Shown piece by piece: positions 1 to 12,091 of a DNA stretch of 64,000 bases. The notes under the pieces are model-generated. The model worked only from the letters and a program-made list of their open reading frames with translations. It was not told the origin of the DNA and made no database searches. Source of the DNA: Sorghum bicolor (Eukaryota; Streptophyta; Magnoliopsida; Poales; Poaceae); NCBI RefSeq assembly GCF_000003195.3, contig NC_012876.2, positions 62,428,407-62,492,406 of the forward strand, written 5' to 3'. Numbering within the stretch: the stretch's first letter is position 1; each line of letters starts with the position of its first letter. The position numbers and the translations under genes were made by a program.

Positions 1-2
1 CC

Positions 3-368
3 ATGAGGGCCCTGCTGGACCGGTGCCGCCTGTCGCCGTCGTCCAAGAAGGCCCGCGGCCGCGAGCCGCCGGAGGGCTGCCTGGCGGTGTACGTGGGCGC
101 GGCGAGGGAGCGGTTCGTGGTCCGCACCGAGTGCGTCAACCACCGCCTGTTCAGGGCGCTGCTGGAGGAGGCCGAGGAGGCGCGCGGGCCCTACTGCTAC
201 GCGGCGGACGGGCCGCTCGAGCTGCCCTGCGACGCCGCCGCGTTCGCGCGCGCCGTGGAGGCGATCGAGCGGGAGATGGCCGAGGAGAGGACCACGGTCG
301 GGTGCGGTGGCGGGGGTATCGTGAGGGCAACGCACTCGGCAGCGCACCGGACGGCGGCAGCGTGGTGA
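3..368 (+). CDS. SAUR-like small auxin-up RNA protein, possibly 5'-partial
   Basis: An intronless frame of 121 codons carries the SAUR core: EGCLAVYVG near residue 24, RERFVVRTECVNHRLFRALL around residues 35-54, and a PLELPCD motif near residue 71 followed by a short helix. SAUR proteins are small, single-exon, auxin-induced factors; many act by inhibiting PP2C-D phosphatases and so promote cell expansion. The ATG is only two bases from the window edge, so the true start could lie upstream; length and core position are nevertheless normal for a SAUR. The last 25 residues (after about residue 95) are Gly/Ala/His-rich and not conserved. The high G+C of the frame is typical of grass SAURs. No promoter is visible because the window begins here. 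Confidence 0.82.
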   Translation: MRALLDRCRLSPSSKKARGREPPEGCLAVYVGAARERFVVRTECVNHRLFRALLEEAEEARGPYCYAADGPLELPCDAAAFARAVEAIEREMAEERTTVGCGGGGIVRATHSAAHRTAAAW

Positions 369-557
369 GAGTGATAGCCGGCGGCAAGCAGATGACCGTC
401 GCCTCTTCATAAAGTATACTGATGAAAGTGATGATATGTAAGCTAGTTTACGCATGCATGAATCATGGTTACCTGGTGTGTGGCATATCCAGATCTGTGT
501 ACAGTATATGCTAAGTTTGATACCATTGTAGCTGCTGCATTCTTGTAGTTCTGATTC

Positions 558-2493
558 TTGCACTGCTAAAAAATTAATTAATTAAACAGATTAGTCCGGA
601 GCCGCCTCTATAAATAGTCAAACAGGCGTGGGCTCAAGGCACGTCCATCCCTATTAATTATTTTTAGAAACAGATATTCTAAGATGATCGTATTAATCAA
701 CTAATAAAGAGATGAGTGTCAGCTGTCTCTGTTAGTAGAGGCGTGTATTCTAACAGAGGCATCTCTAAAAATTGATTTTTTTGATAAAATCTCTAAACAT
801 TGATTGATCGAGACTATTTTTGAGAGGTCTATCTCTCGAAATAGGATCTAGACAGAGCTGTCCATTCGTCTTATTTAAAAAGTTTCTATAAATTATAAAA
901 TAAATATTGAAGTATTTTTAGTGATAAAATAAGTCATAACAAAAAAGATGATATTTAGATAAAAAATTTGAATAAGGCGGATGGTCAAATAAGATGTCTA
1001 AAAATAAAAAGCAACACTCTTTTTAAAACGGAGATAGTATAAACATGATTAGTTTGAGGATGGTCTAAGGACTATATCTTGGCATTCACATGAACTCCAA
1101 CATGTTGGATGACTCTGTCATCGCGTATGCTCTTGTTTCTTCATCTTCTGTTAGGACGTCTGTGCAATGGTGCTAGCTATGTAACTAGTTGGCGTAAAGG
1201 TGAGAGACAAAAACAAAGACTATTTTATATATCTTTATTTTTCTACGTACTATTAGACCCACATATTCATCTCACAGATTTTTAGACTGCGTAAAATAGA
1301 TCAGCTATTTATTCGTCGCTAGTGACTACTCTCTTTCTCTCTTACTTTTTCATGATCTACGTAACAATAGTTAGCCAAATAGCTAGCTATTGGGAATGCC
1401 CTTATAGATGATCCTCATTGATGGTTTATGAAGGGATCCACTTGAGTTGCATTTGGACATTGGGCTCTGCTAACTTAGATTTTTTGGCTTAACCAGACCT
1501 TAACAAAAGTTTTAAAAAGGGTAGATTTCTAGGTCTAGACACAATATACGTATACTCCCTCTATCCTCAAATAAATCAATTATTAGAATCTGTATCAGTT
1601 AAACTATTTTAAGTTTGACTAATTTTATAGGAAGAGTAACAAACCCAAAAAGGTGAAATCCATTGAAACAAAGTTTGATTGGGCTCAGATTTTGCAGAGA
1701 TGTTCCCTGGGATGTTTAGAAACAATCCCCAAAAGATCAACTCTAAAAGATCAAGAAAACTTTGTAGATCGAGAAATCTCCGGACTAGATTATGGTTTCC
1801 AAACTTTCCTCAAAATCCCCCAAACTTATGCTTGTGAAGAATCTAGTCAAATTGACTTGCAAATATCTTCCTCATGTGTCATAGCATGTATCCAACCATC
1901 CCAATCAGTCCCAAGTTTCCCAAAAGACGAAATCACCCAAAACGCAAGAGAAGGGGGTTTCAGAGAGGGAAAACCGAAACAACAAAAACCCAGACCTTAG
2001 CCACAAATTTTAGAGGTCCACTTGCTTTTATTTCAAGCACCAATGAGATCTGGTTGTTGCAGAGGTTAGGTTACATAGCAGAGAAATCACTTTCTACATT
2101 GTAGATCTCCTACCAGTGCTTAGGAAAACGAAAACTATAGAGACTAGGAAACCTAAGGAAATGATAACAGGAGAGATGGGCTGGTTAGGAGCAGTCATCC
2201 TCTTATTTATAGAGCTATTACATATTCTAAACAATTCCTTTGCATATTTTCGCTGAAGCACTTAACCTAGAGGCAAAATGGTCCAACTCAAGATACGTGT
2301 GATGACCATGGGGCTGCCCGGTGGGGCCTCCCGGGATTAAAACAATTGCTATTTTTTTTCATTGATCTTTATGATTTTGTAGGGGCGGCTCCATCCCTAC
2401 AAAACCGATTTGTACGGCTATAAGATTGGCTGGACAAACCACTCCTATAGATCAGCTGGAGCCGCCCTTACAAACTCGTTTTGTAGTAGTGAC
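558..2493. mobile_element. Possible non-autonomous CACTA-like element, and gene-free DNA
   Basis: The right edge ends TTTTGTAGTAGTG at 2481-2493, which matches the inverted end of CACTA (En/Spm) transposons. The left candidate end is CACTGCTAAAAAA at 558. Both sides carry a nearby GGAGCCGCC motif (about 599 and 2459), as expected of subterminal repeats. The flanking triplets (TTG and ACT) do not match, so the left end is uncertain. The open frame at 1653-2000 inside it has no recognisable domain and I treat it as chance. No transposase is visible. Confidence 0.35.
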
Positions 2494-2687
2494 TTATTTT
2501 ATCTTTCAATCGAATTTTACTAACGAATTGAAATTAAACTAGTTGTGATGAAGATGAGCATCAGTGCATCACAACCCACTTTCACTGCCAAAGCATGAAA
2601 ACCAGCAGTGATGGAAGTTTTCGCGACGTCGATGATTATGTTTCTGTAGCATACAAGGGTTTAATTTGAATGCAGGATGGACAGTAG

Positions 2688-2917
2688 CATACAGAACGAG
2701 TACTCTGACTTTAGGAACCAAGTTTGACTACTAAACCTGAAAGCAAAACCATGCATTTGTCAAATGGCAAAGCATGGTGCCTTTCATGGCAAAAGAATGA
2801 ATTTTTTTTTCTTGAAGTCAAGTTAGTGGAGCACCTTGCGTGTAAACAAAATTAAGGTTATTTTGATAATGATAATAAGCGCTCAATCCTCAATTCCTCA
2901 TTCTTGTCTTTTTGCAT
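2688..2917 (+). repeat. Diverged dispersed repeat, copy 1
   Basis: This stretch is recognisably similar, in the same orientation, to 13599-13790. Shared blocks appear in the same order: a CAGAA-GAGTAC-CTGACTT-AGGAAC block, TAAACCTGAAAG, CATTT-TCAA, AGTGGAGCAC or ATGGAGCACTT, and finally TTGTCTTTTTG. I see no coding capacity or terminal repeats, so the class of element is unknown. Confidence 0.5.
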
Positions 2918-3425
2918 TGGGGCCACTTTATCTCTCATAACAAAAGGCTAGAGCTACCATTTTACCAACAAACTGAACACACAACACTCCCAATAAAATT
3001 AAATCCAATGGCAAATCAGCTCTTATGGGTCAATTTTCTTTGTGACAGATTCCGATTTTTAAATGCCAGCGGGCGGAAAGGAAATTAAAGATCGATTGCA
3101 TGCGCGGCCTCTTATTTATTGAAAGCAAAACAGCATGTACTTGGACACACTTGGACACAAACACTGTGGTTGCAAGCCTGCAAGGCTGCAACAGCAAACA
3201 AACCTAGCTACGTACGTGCATGCATGCATGTAGCAGCATGATGCATGCATCATATCCCTCTATACGCAAGTAGTACCCCGATCGAAGGCTAATTAACTAC
3301 CTTCGATCTTACGTATATTTATTGTTGGACTTGGACGGCAGAAATGATACGAAAGCACCATACCGCACACATTTAATTAGAGGCCGCAACCATCTATACA
3401 TGGTCTCTTCTATCTCATGAAGATT

Positions 3426-3992
3426 TCAGTTTGTGGCAGCGCTGCCAGCACTACCAAAGCAACACCACGGATTCACGAGGGGGCTGATGCAGGGGCAGCT
3501 GCCGCCCGTCTTCTGCAAGAACTGGAGCAACATTATCATCATGGTCTTCTGCGAGTCGTCGCAGCACCTTGGGCATATGCCCTCACTCTCTTACCTATTG
3601 GATTCGCTTTGAGAAGTGTGCAAACATACATCTCAAAACAGTTTCGCATTGAGATTTGTGTTTGCACACTTCTCAAAGCGAATCCAATGGATAGGAGAGT
3701 GAGGGCATATGGGCAAAGAAAACTTTACCGTGGGTGCAGGTGCAGCTGCGCCCTTCGTCTTCTGCAAGAGCCGGAGCAGCATCATGGCCTCCATGGCCTT
3801 ATCGGACTCGGGGTCGTCGTCAGAGGCTGGACGACGCTCATGGTCCTCCGCCGAGAGCAGCCGGCGAGCCGTCGGCGCGGCGGCGTCCGCCTGCACCAGC
3901 GGCGCCGATGCACCAACAGCTGCCATCAGCTGGCCCATGGTCAGGACCAGCATGCAGACGGCAGCCATCTTGAGAGTGAGAGCAGTAGCCAT
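3426..3992 (-). CDS. Putative small secreted protein, two exons; not recognised
   Basis: The frame starts at 3992 and opens with a clear signal peptide: hydrophobic MAAVCMLVLTMGQLMAAVGA, residues 9-28. An acidic/basic segment and an M-rich stretch ending LLRLLQKTKGAAAPAPT follow. Without splicing the frame is 119 aa and ends at 3633. A good donor (ACG|GTAAAG at 3728/3729) and an acceptor at 3512/3513 join 264 nt to 87 nt in phase and give 116 aa with a Cys-rich tail (SCPCISP, PWCC). An alternative acceptor at 3548/3549 is also in phase. A TATA box lies 109 nt upstream of the ATG. The predicted intron contains a large inverted repeat, and exon 2 resembles the end of exon 1. I do not recognise the family; it could encode a secreted peptide precursor. 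Confidence 0.5.
3574..3713. repeat. Near-perfect inverted repeat (hairpin), arms about 65 bp
   Basis: The left arm GGGCATATGCCCTCACTCTC... (3574-3639) is repeated in reverse complement at about 3649-3713, with only a handful of mismatches and a loop of roughly 10 bases (AACAGTTTCGCA region). It lies in the predicted intron, or in the 3' end, of the minus-strand secreted-protein gene, so the transcript could fold into a long hairpin. Confidence 0.85.
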
Positions 3993-4100
3993 GGTCTATA
4001 CCTAGCTAGCTTTGGCAAGACTATTTGCTGTGTCGTCGAGCAAGTATATGTGCGAAGAAGTGCGAGGTGCGAGTGCGAGATGTCACTGAAACTTGCTCCA

Positions 4101-4109
4101 TTTTATAGG
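4101..4109 (-). promoter_or_regulatory. TATA box of the secreted-protein gene
   Basis: The minus strand reads CCTATAAAATGG here, 109 nt upstream of the ATG at 3992. Spacing is normal for a plant TATA promoter, with transcription expected to start near 4070. Confidence 0.55.
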
Positions 4110-4199
4110 CATAACCGCGAGCCGAGCAACCGAGAGCTAGGTGTTGCCTCTCATTTAACGACGACTGATGAATCAGCCCCTACGTGTTCGCTAGCTAGA

Positions 4200-4951
4200 T
4201 ATATATATACTGGTTGAAGAACAGAAGGGCATGGGCGCGCGCATGCCATCTCGTGCTCTCGTGTCGATCGATCTGCATTAATGTTGAATCTAACGCTGAG
4301 TCAATCTAACATTCTAACGCTTTCCGGTTAGTTTCACATAGCAGTATAGCACTAATGTCATAAGGCATCCTCAAAGGAGAAATGGGTCCATATAGCCAAG
4401 TTGTGAAGGAAGTTAAGACTAGAGCTCATGGTTTCTTTTACGTTGATTTTGCTCATGAGAGTAGTTCAAATGTTGATGCTTACAAATTACTAGCTAGGAG
4501 CATGATCTCTTTTGTAACAGGCAGCCAAGTCTAGCTCCACGAGGGCGTCTGTATTTCATATGAGCAACTGATCAATCAATAAAGAGTGTGCTGTTTCTTC
4601 AAAAAAAAAAATATATATACACTATTCTGCTCCCTAAGTTCTAGACGTGCGTTTATTCTAAGACAGAGAGTATGTATTAGTTCTAATTAATCTTGAAAAA
4701 AAATAAAATATTGCAAAATGTGAATTAGGGCATTACAAGATGGCAACTTGCGAGAAAAGGTGCATTGCAGACATGCTCATCAAACAAAATTGTCAGGCTG
4801 CTTAAGTGAAGAATTCTGTGAAGACTGTAGAGTACAAATAGCTACATACTTGGACTAAGTCAACAAAACTGCCGTTACAACCAGTGCAGCCGAGACAGAG
4901 AGAAGCCATCAAGAAATAATGCGGTTAGATTAACTGAATCTATTTGCAGAA
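4200..4951. other. Intergenic spacer
   Basis: AT-rich DNA between the 5' flank of the secreted-protein gene and the 3' end of RRP43. An A-rich run at about 4600 and short AT dinucleotide runs near 4200 and 4612 are seen; no gene is visible. Confidence 0.5.
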
Positions 4952-7900
4952 TTATTCAGTTTGGTCGACTTCCATGGCTTTGACAGAGTCTATCAGAATT
5001 TCTCTTAGGCTCTGTCTTCTTTCTTTCGCCAAGCTAATGCACTCCTGCATGACAAATATGGCATACAATTAGCCTCAACTATTAGTTTAAATATGCATTA
5101 GATTTGGAGAAATATATTCACGTGGCGATTCAAATATCAAATATAATATAAAAAAAGGAGTAAATTTCTCATGAAACAAAATCAAATGTTAATACTTAGA
5201 CTTTGAAAATTTGTAGTCTTCGCAGTCCATTGACGAGAGTTTGTATACAATGGATAATATCTTACTATCAAATACATACTCCATCCGTTCCAAAGTGTAA
5301 GTCGTTTTGGTTTTTATAGGTATGTAGCATTTGCTATGTCCCTAGATATAAACTATGTCCCAATACATAGTAAACCCTAAACTTACAATTCCGAACGGGA
5401 GTAAGAAGCCTATTCTCTGCTATGACACACTGCAGCAATAATCAAAAGTGCTGCATTGACTAAAGACAGAACAGTATAAATGAAATATTTCCATAATGAA
5501 ACATTCTACTAAGCTCAGATTAACTAACCTTAATAGTCGCCATGGATGTCACTGCTCCTCCAACTTTCTGTAATGACACTAGGCGATCTGAAGAATCTAC
5601 AACAACAGTCACATAGGTCTCTATTATCGATTCTTCTTCAGAAGTTGGGTCCGCTAGTATACTATCTTTATGAAGCGCGCATGTAAGGGACAATGGAATA
5701 TCGCAAAGTGTCAGCTTCCTCTTTTCTCTGTTGACCAATTCAAATTTGTTTTTTCCATCATTGCCTCCAACAGTAAATAACCTACCATCATCACCAACAG
5801 AAACTAAAGGAATCTCCACTGCAAAAATTACATAAAGTTTGTAGTGATTAGAGAGATAAGCAAGGTACTACAAGATAGGACCACTGAGCCACTGAAAAGG
5901 AATACAAAAATGGACATGTATCAACTGAACTTATTTGAGGAGCAATAGAGGTGAGCGTAGCAGAACTGATAATTTGACTACCAACCTAAATACTTCAAAA
6001 ATAACAAAACACAGATTGCTCAAGTGGTGGATGTTTTGACCAAAAGCATAACACAAAAGTGTTTTAGTGCTTAGTCCTAAAAGAACGAGCCAAGTGCATG
6101 GTGGTACCAAAAGGAAGTGCTGAAGCAGAGATGGTGGCAGCTAGGCATCAATTCAATTCAGAGATCAAGAGTCAAGACCAGCTTCAGCCACTAGGAGAGG
6201 CTTAGCTAGCCAGGGAAAAGAGAGTACTCTCTAAAATAAAACGTAATGTTCTTGATGATCATACATTCATACTCCAGGAAACCAGATCAGGTTATGCGTG
6301 AGAACTCGTCAATTCACATGAAAATCCAGGCCCTCAAGCAAATAAAACTTAAACCATATATTTTCGCACTTTCAATGACAGTCAGGGTGTTAGGCCTTGT
6401 AGTTTTCATGCACAAGTGGGCTAAGCAATATTCGATTTCAACATGACAACAAAAAGATATAATGATCAATTTATCATGTAGCAGATAAAGAACCCAGACA
6501 TTCTTAAAAAAGCAAGATATCGTCATATTCGAAATTAGTCCAATATCGTCAAACACCAAGCACTAGCTAGAACACAAAAACACAGACATATTTCCTCCTA
6601 AATGAGCAATTTGCATTCAACAACAGTTATCAAGAGCTTCAAAATAAATAATTAAATATCCTATATTCAAAACTTTCAAGCATAAACTTGACAAATGACT
6701 AGAAACATAATAGGAAGCAACTATCTCAGAATAGCAGCTTTTCTGCATTGAAAACTAACACAGCAAATATGTTAGAACCAAAGAACGATATGCATCATTT
6801 TCGTCTCAGATTTTATGGGTAACTCTTTTCTCAATAATTTCTGTGTTTGATATTCCTGTAGGCTGAATCAGCTTTAGAGGTTTGTTCGTTTTGGTTGGTT
6901 CCATTAAAAAGTCTCACACAAGAAAAACATAGTAATAATGTGACTGCATACTTCATGATGGAAATAACAGCAGAATTGTATGATAGTGATATTTCCATAT
7001 TGCACAAAATGAGATAGTGGGAGGATATCATGACCATATGTCCATATGTACAGTGAAAATAAATGAACGTACAATGTGTGAAGGCAGCTACTGCTGAAAT
7101 AAGTGCAGCGTCAAACAGAGACCCGTCAGCATTCAAGCAATAGATATCCTGCAAAAGTTCAAAATCCAGAAAAGATCAAAATACAAAGCTCTTGTGAAAA
7201 CTTATTCAGGATCCACAACATCTCAACTTGTTTATAAAGAAAAAATACACCTATTTTCAGAATATTAGAATTGAGACTTTGAGAGAAGCCACAACGATTT
7301 GAGTCCTATAATAGCCATTTTCTCAAAATGGAAAGGACATGCCAAAACAGGGTTATTTAATCACTCGCCACTCTTGAACATCATTGACTGTTTTCCACTC
7401 CACTAATGTGCATCCTTTCCCCTTTTTGCCCTCTGCTGCTGCCAATTAGAAAGACCACTTGAAATTCTAAAGTAATAGCAAGGTACAAAGCTTTAAGTAA
7501 ACCTGAGACTTTGCTCCCCTTACTAAAGCTGGCAGCACTTAGGTGCCCCTTTGTTAATTTCTGGGTCTTTTGCGGTTGCAGGAAGCGTTCAGGGTTTTGG
7601 GACAACCACACTACATTCTCTTTGACCATGTTGGTCAGATTTATCTTCCTTTTCCCTTTTTTTTAAATGATGGGCTGTTCTCCTGACGATTTGAGAAAAA
7701 TAAAGATGGCAACAAATTGTAAAGTTCTGGAGTGCTAGACTAAAGAACCTACTTTGGATTGGCATCTCTCTTATTTGACTTATTAGGATGGTATTTTCCA
7801 GGTGGTAAAATTTTGAGGCATCACAGATTCAACGTTGCATGATTCGAATGCAACTGTGTAAAACTGTACCCATATCACATATGCAAATGTACTGCTGAGA

Positions 7901-10455
7901 AAATGTCCTATTTGGTATTATCATGTGAACCTACAGAAAGAGGACAAGGGCTTAAGAAGGAAATTGTTAAACTCAACTTATATTGATGGGGCTGGGGGTT
8001 TATTCAGTTATTTCAGGCTTAACATTGCCTGGTTATCATAAGAAGTTACACAGTTTGTCACTTTGTCTAGTTCCTGTTCAATCCCTAAGGCATAAAGGCG
8101 TACAACTTAACGAGCATAGGTTTCAAACGTGCTTCTGAAAACCAATGCTTGGATCATTTTAAATTTCGGGGGGGGAGGGGGGGGCTATTCATAAATCATA
8201 AATTACAGCATCAGCACTTAACTAATAAAAGTTCAAAAAGAAGGTTTACGAAGATAATCATGAAATGCTAAGAGTGGAGGAAAGACTTATCAAATGAAGG
8301 TGGACTAACTTCTACATAAAGAAAATAGTCACAAATCAATCACAACTAAGCTAACTAAACAAGAGTGGCTTGAGGAAAGTCACAAGCATGAGTTTCACTG
8401 TGTTACGTAAATTTTCAAAACATCAAAAAGCATATTGGGATCCTAGCATTGACAGTGTACGGTGTTGTAAGGGTGTCATTCTCAACTACAAATCATGCTA
8501 TTCAAAGTCACCTCATCTTTCAAGGTACACTAGTTTTGAGTTTTGACTCAATGAAAACCCCTGGGTGCTTGGAGCCTTGGTTCCCTTCTTCATATTATTT
8601 AACTTATGTTTTGTCAGTAGAAGTAAAAAGTGGAGTCCTTGTAGTAACTAACAGTGATTTCTTGTCAAAGGTACTGTTCCTTTTGTCCACACACTGAAGC
8701 TATCAATGAGTGAACCAAGATATATTACCAGGTACGCTAGCCAAGAAGCCTTCCCAGTGATCAAACAGAGGTCCTTCAAATTTAGCATTCCAGAACTGCA
8801 TAAGAGGACAGAACAATGTTACCTCAGTGTCACTATGTGTCATTCATTAGGTTGTGGGAGTGATACAGAAAAAGAAATGGCCAAAGTATTGAAATCATGC
8901 CCCAGCACTGGCACCGGAAGGACCCTCAGTTCGCCGACCTAGTGAGAAAAATCCAACAGACAAAAGCCGACAAACAGAATGTACAGGATTTGCATGCACG
9001 CCTGAAAAAAGCAAACCAGTGCCTTCTGCACCCACTATACTTTTCCACTGGACATTCTTAACTTCAGCCTCCACTTGAACTATGAATGTTAATTTTTATA
9101 TTCGTAGTTATGTCTACTAGTACAAAGAGTGGAGCATGTGTCACTTCATACTCAAAAGAGAAAATTAAGCGTAAACGGAAGGCAAATTTCAAGTAACCCT
9201 GCTATTACTTTGATTTGCAGGAATGGTAAAAAAACGACGCAGGGAGCTGTGGCATTTCATTAAGAAGAATAAGTATACCATATGTAAAATCCACACATAC
9301 ACAAACAAAAATCCATGCCCCCACTACTATACAACAGAAAACACGCCACAAAAAGTACCAAGAACATGACTACCAAGCGACCACTAAACCAGAAAAACTG
9401 AAAGTATATGAGGTCCTGGAGGCCCCGAACCATGGCTGAACACCAAATGGCTCTCTCCTCAACTGTCTGAAATACCAATGACACACTTGGAGCAGTGTTA
9501 TTGAAGACAAAATCATTGCAGTATTTCCACCATGCTATCAAATAATCAGACAATTAAGGCCATTCAGGCGCTGTTTGTGATCCATGGAGAATAGATCTGA
9601 AGTAGCAATGTTCCGCTGTGTATCACTACATAATCTGTAATTAAGGCCATTCATAGTGCCTTCATAGTGCCTTCCACGTAATTAGTTTCTGTCCTCTCCT
9701 CTCCACACTAACTACAACTAGTCATCTAGTCCAGAGTAATAGTGAACAATCACGATTTTTGGAAGAGATCGATTAAATTTGACCCCGATGAACTCTGTCC
9801 TCTTCTAAAGGATTCGATTCTGCATTCATTTATCTATCCATTTAATTATAGAGCTGAAGTTAACGGAAAAACAAAAAACCTCATCAAAACGTCCTCAAGG
9901 GCCTTGGAGATGACTGGTGCAACCTCAGCGGATCGGCCTGGCCTAACCAGCGGGGAGCAGATGGGTGGCATGTGGAACTCAACAGCTACGCAAAACACAA
10001 ATACGTCAACATCAACAAAAAGAATAAAAACCAAAGGCGATAGGCAGCAGCAGGGAAAGGGGGGAAAACGAACCGACGGATCCTTCGTCTGGGTGCTCAG
10101 CCGGGGGCGACATCACCTCGAGCTTGACCGACGCGAGCATGGCCTGCAAAGACAATCCGTCGAACAGTTGAAGAGCGCGAGACAAGCAAGACGGGAAACA
10201 TAGGAGAGAGAAGGTGAGGAAAGTGGGGCGTATTACGGTGTCGCCAAGGCGGACGAGAGCAGAACCATGCGCGGAGGAGACGGCGCCGAGGGCGATGGTG
10301 GTGGGGCGGGCCTCTCTGAGGCGGCGGGCATCGATGCGGACGGACTCGCCGAGGTGGCGCTCCAGGAAGGCCACCGGGAATAGGCGGCGGTACGCTTCCA
10401 CCTCCATCTCGCCGGCAACCCCGCTGGCCGCAGCCGGTTTGGCCTCCGCCGCCAT
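4952..10455 (-). CDS. RRP43: Exosome complex component RRP43 (RNase PH-like)
   Basis: Seven coding exons on the minus strand: 10237-10455, 10074-10143, 9880-9985, 8729-8795, 7073-7148, 5529-5818 and 4952-5044. All introns are GT-AG; the sum is 921 nt, giving 306 aa, close to the roughly 300 aa of plant RRP43. Exon 1 encodes EMEVEAYRRLFPVAFLERHL; exon 3 gives VEFHMPPICSPLVRPGR; exon 4 SGMLNLKDLCLITGKASWLA; exon 5 DIYCLNADGSLFDAALIS; exon 6 the second RNase PH domain (EIPLVSVGDDGRLFTVGG). RRP43 is one of six RNase PH-type ring subunits of the nuclear/cytoplasmic exosome that threads RNA for 3'-5' decay and rRNA maturation; in eukaryotes this ring is largely structural. An in-frame upstream start at 10653 exists, but the MAAEA start at 10455 fits the family. 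No exon is damaged. Confidence 0.93.
5279..5401. mobile_element. Stowaway-type MITE in RRP43 intron 6
   Basis: 123 bp with ends CTCCATCCGTTCCAAAGTG and the reverse complement of CTCCCGTTCGGAATTGTAAG, flanked by TA on both sides. These are the hallmarks of Stowaway (Tc1/mariner) MITEs. Confidence 0.75.
8168..8184 (+). repeat. G-tract in RRP43 intron 4
   Basis: Seventeen bases that are all G except one A. On the RRP43 transcript this is a C-run. It may be a slippage-prone tract. Confidence 0.7.
9255..9560 (-). mobile_element. LINE (non-LTR retrotransposon) 3' relic in RRP43 intron 3
   Basis: The minus-strand frame at 9260-9553 contains IAWWKYCNDFVFNNTAPSVS followed by a TVEERAIWC-like stretch. 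This resembles the C-terminal tail of plant LINE reverse-transcriptase polyproteins (W-K-x-R-N-x-x-V-F-N pattern). Only the last about 100 codons remain, in the same direction as the host gene. Assignment is from remembered family pattern. Confidence 0.6.
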
Positions 10456-10599
10456 CTTACGTCTGGCGGTGGCCGCTGGCTGCCAAGCTTGTGGGAGAGT
10501 GCGGTCTACGCGGTACGCCTTGCACGCTGCGCCCCCACGGAGTCGAGACGAGGCCGGAGCCGGATACAAAATTAGGTCAATGTTTTGGCGCCCCAACTG

Positions 10600-10740
10600 A
10601 CGGACGAGTGGCCTATTGGGCCTTCTTCTTCTTCTTCTTTGCTGGAAGGTCACCAGATTTGTTGCGAGAGCTGTTCATTTCGGGTTAACGGGGCCAGCCC
10701 ACGGATCAAAAGCCTGGCCCGAGCTTGACCCAAAATTTTA
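10600..10740. promoter_or_regulatory. RRP43 upstream region with GGCCC/TGGGCC-type motifs
   Basis: Just upstream of RRP43 are TTGGGCC (about 10616), GGGGCCAGCCCA (about 10690) and TGGCCCG (about 10715). Such TCP/site II-like motifs are common in promoters of plant growth and ribosome-biogenesis genes. No TATA box is evident. Confidence 0.4.
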
Positions 10741-12091
10741 AGAAAAAAGTTCAATTTGCCTCCCTCTTTTAAGCTTTCTCAATTGTTAAAACTGTTTGTT
10801 TTTACATGTTGAGTGATTTTAGTGGTGGTTTTGCTGACGTGGTGTCGAGTCAGAGTAAATCAGACTAAGCTAAAAGTTGAGGAGGTAAATCGGACTAAAG
10901 AAATTTAAAATATATGTAAAAATCATAGAAAATATTTCAAAATTTTATTCAAATATTTTCACAGGGAAAATAATGAAATAAAATCCTAAATCTAGTTTAA
11001 TTTTAGAAAATTTATTTTACCTCAAAAAATAGTTTTGATATTTTCTAAATCATACTCTATCTTACGGTGTCATTAGGACTACGTATGTGCGACACGCTGC
11101 ATGTAGCCACGCAGACTAACATACTGTAGCTACTTTGATGGTCAGTTCCTCTCGAAGGTGATGTGCCATAAAAACACTCGTTTTGTAAGAACTAATATGC
11201 CCAGATCGCTTCTCTTTTTTTTTTACTTTACCAATTTTGCAAGGCTATTTCATGTATGACATGAATTAACATGCCTTATTTTCCTAGGAACATCCAAAAT
11301 TCATGAGAAAAATTGGGTCATGGAAAGTGGCGAGCTTATCCAAATTCCCCCCAAAACGGCTTCGGGTCACAGTTGCTAATGTAAAACTAAACCGAAAATA
11401 GTAAGACACAGCTCATTTCCCTAATATTATTACACTTCTATTCCCTGCACTCTAAATTATAAGTCATTCCAAAAATATTAGAAAATCAAAGTATTTTTCA
11501 AATTTAACCAAAATTATAGAGAGAAATACTAATATTTGTAACATAAAATGGACATACTATGAAAATATAATTAAAGAAAAATATAATAATACTTAGTTGA
11601 CATCATAATTATTATTATTTTATTATATAAATTTGATCAATATAAGATATTTTGACTCTCCAAAGATTCTTAAAATAACTTATAATTTAAAATCAAGGGA
11701 GTACATCTCATGTGTTTTTTTTTTGTCGTTCAGGCAACATAATATTTTCTTATTGTTTGGCTATAATAAAACAAATGTAAATTGGGTTATGTGAGTTACC
11801 TTTTAATATACTGTAGTTAATTGTGTGAGATTGTTGCCTCAAAATTTTAAAAATTCAAGCACCTGAAATATAGCAATTTTCATATTATTAGTTCAGGGAG
11901 TCACTCGGGTCTGACTGACCAATAAAATAGTACTTCATCAAGCCTCTGTACAGGCAGCTGTCTTCCAGTTTCACATACAGGCTTGTTTGGCTGGGGACAC
12001 TTGGTCGAGAAAACACCATGACCACAAAGAGTTACCATGAAACAAAGTCAAGGGTGAATAGAAGTTTGAGTGCCTGCTACAGCCTCGTCCT
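10741..12091. other. AT-rich spacer between RRP43 and USE1
   Basis: No gene seen. It contains the TA-flanked MITE listed separately and low-complexity AT DNA. The part from about 11920 to 12091 is probably the 3' UTR of USE1. Confidence 0.5.
11441..11701. mobile_element. Stowaway-like MITE
   Basis: A 261-bp AT-rich hairpin element. Left end TTCCCTGCACTCTAAATTAT and right end ATAATTTAAAATCAAGGGAG are imperfect inverted copies; both sides are flanked by TA. Confidence 0.6.

Noticed and set aside
1653..2104. Two small overlapping plus frames
   Set aside because: No domain or signal; they lie in a probable non-autonomous transposon.
3417..4217. 266-codon plus-strand frame
   Set aside because: It is antisense to the secreted-protein gene, including its signal peptide and TATA box; no recognisable domain.
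10012..10653. Upstream in-frame start for RRP43 at 10653
   Set aside because: The added residues are Arg-rich and unlike the family; the ATG at 10455 gives the usual length.
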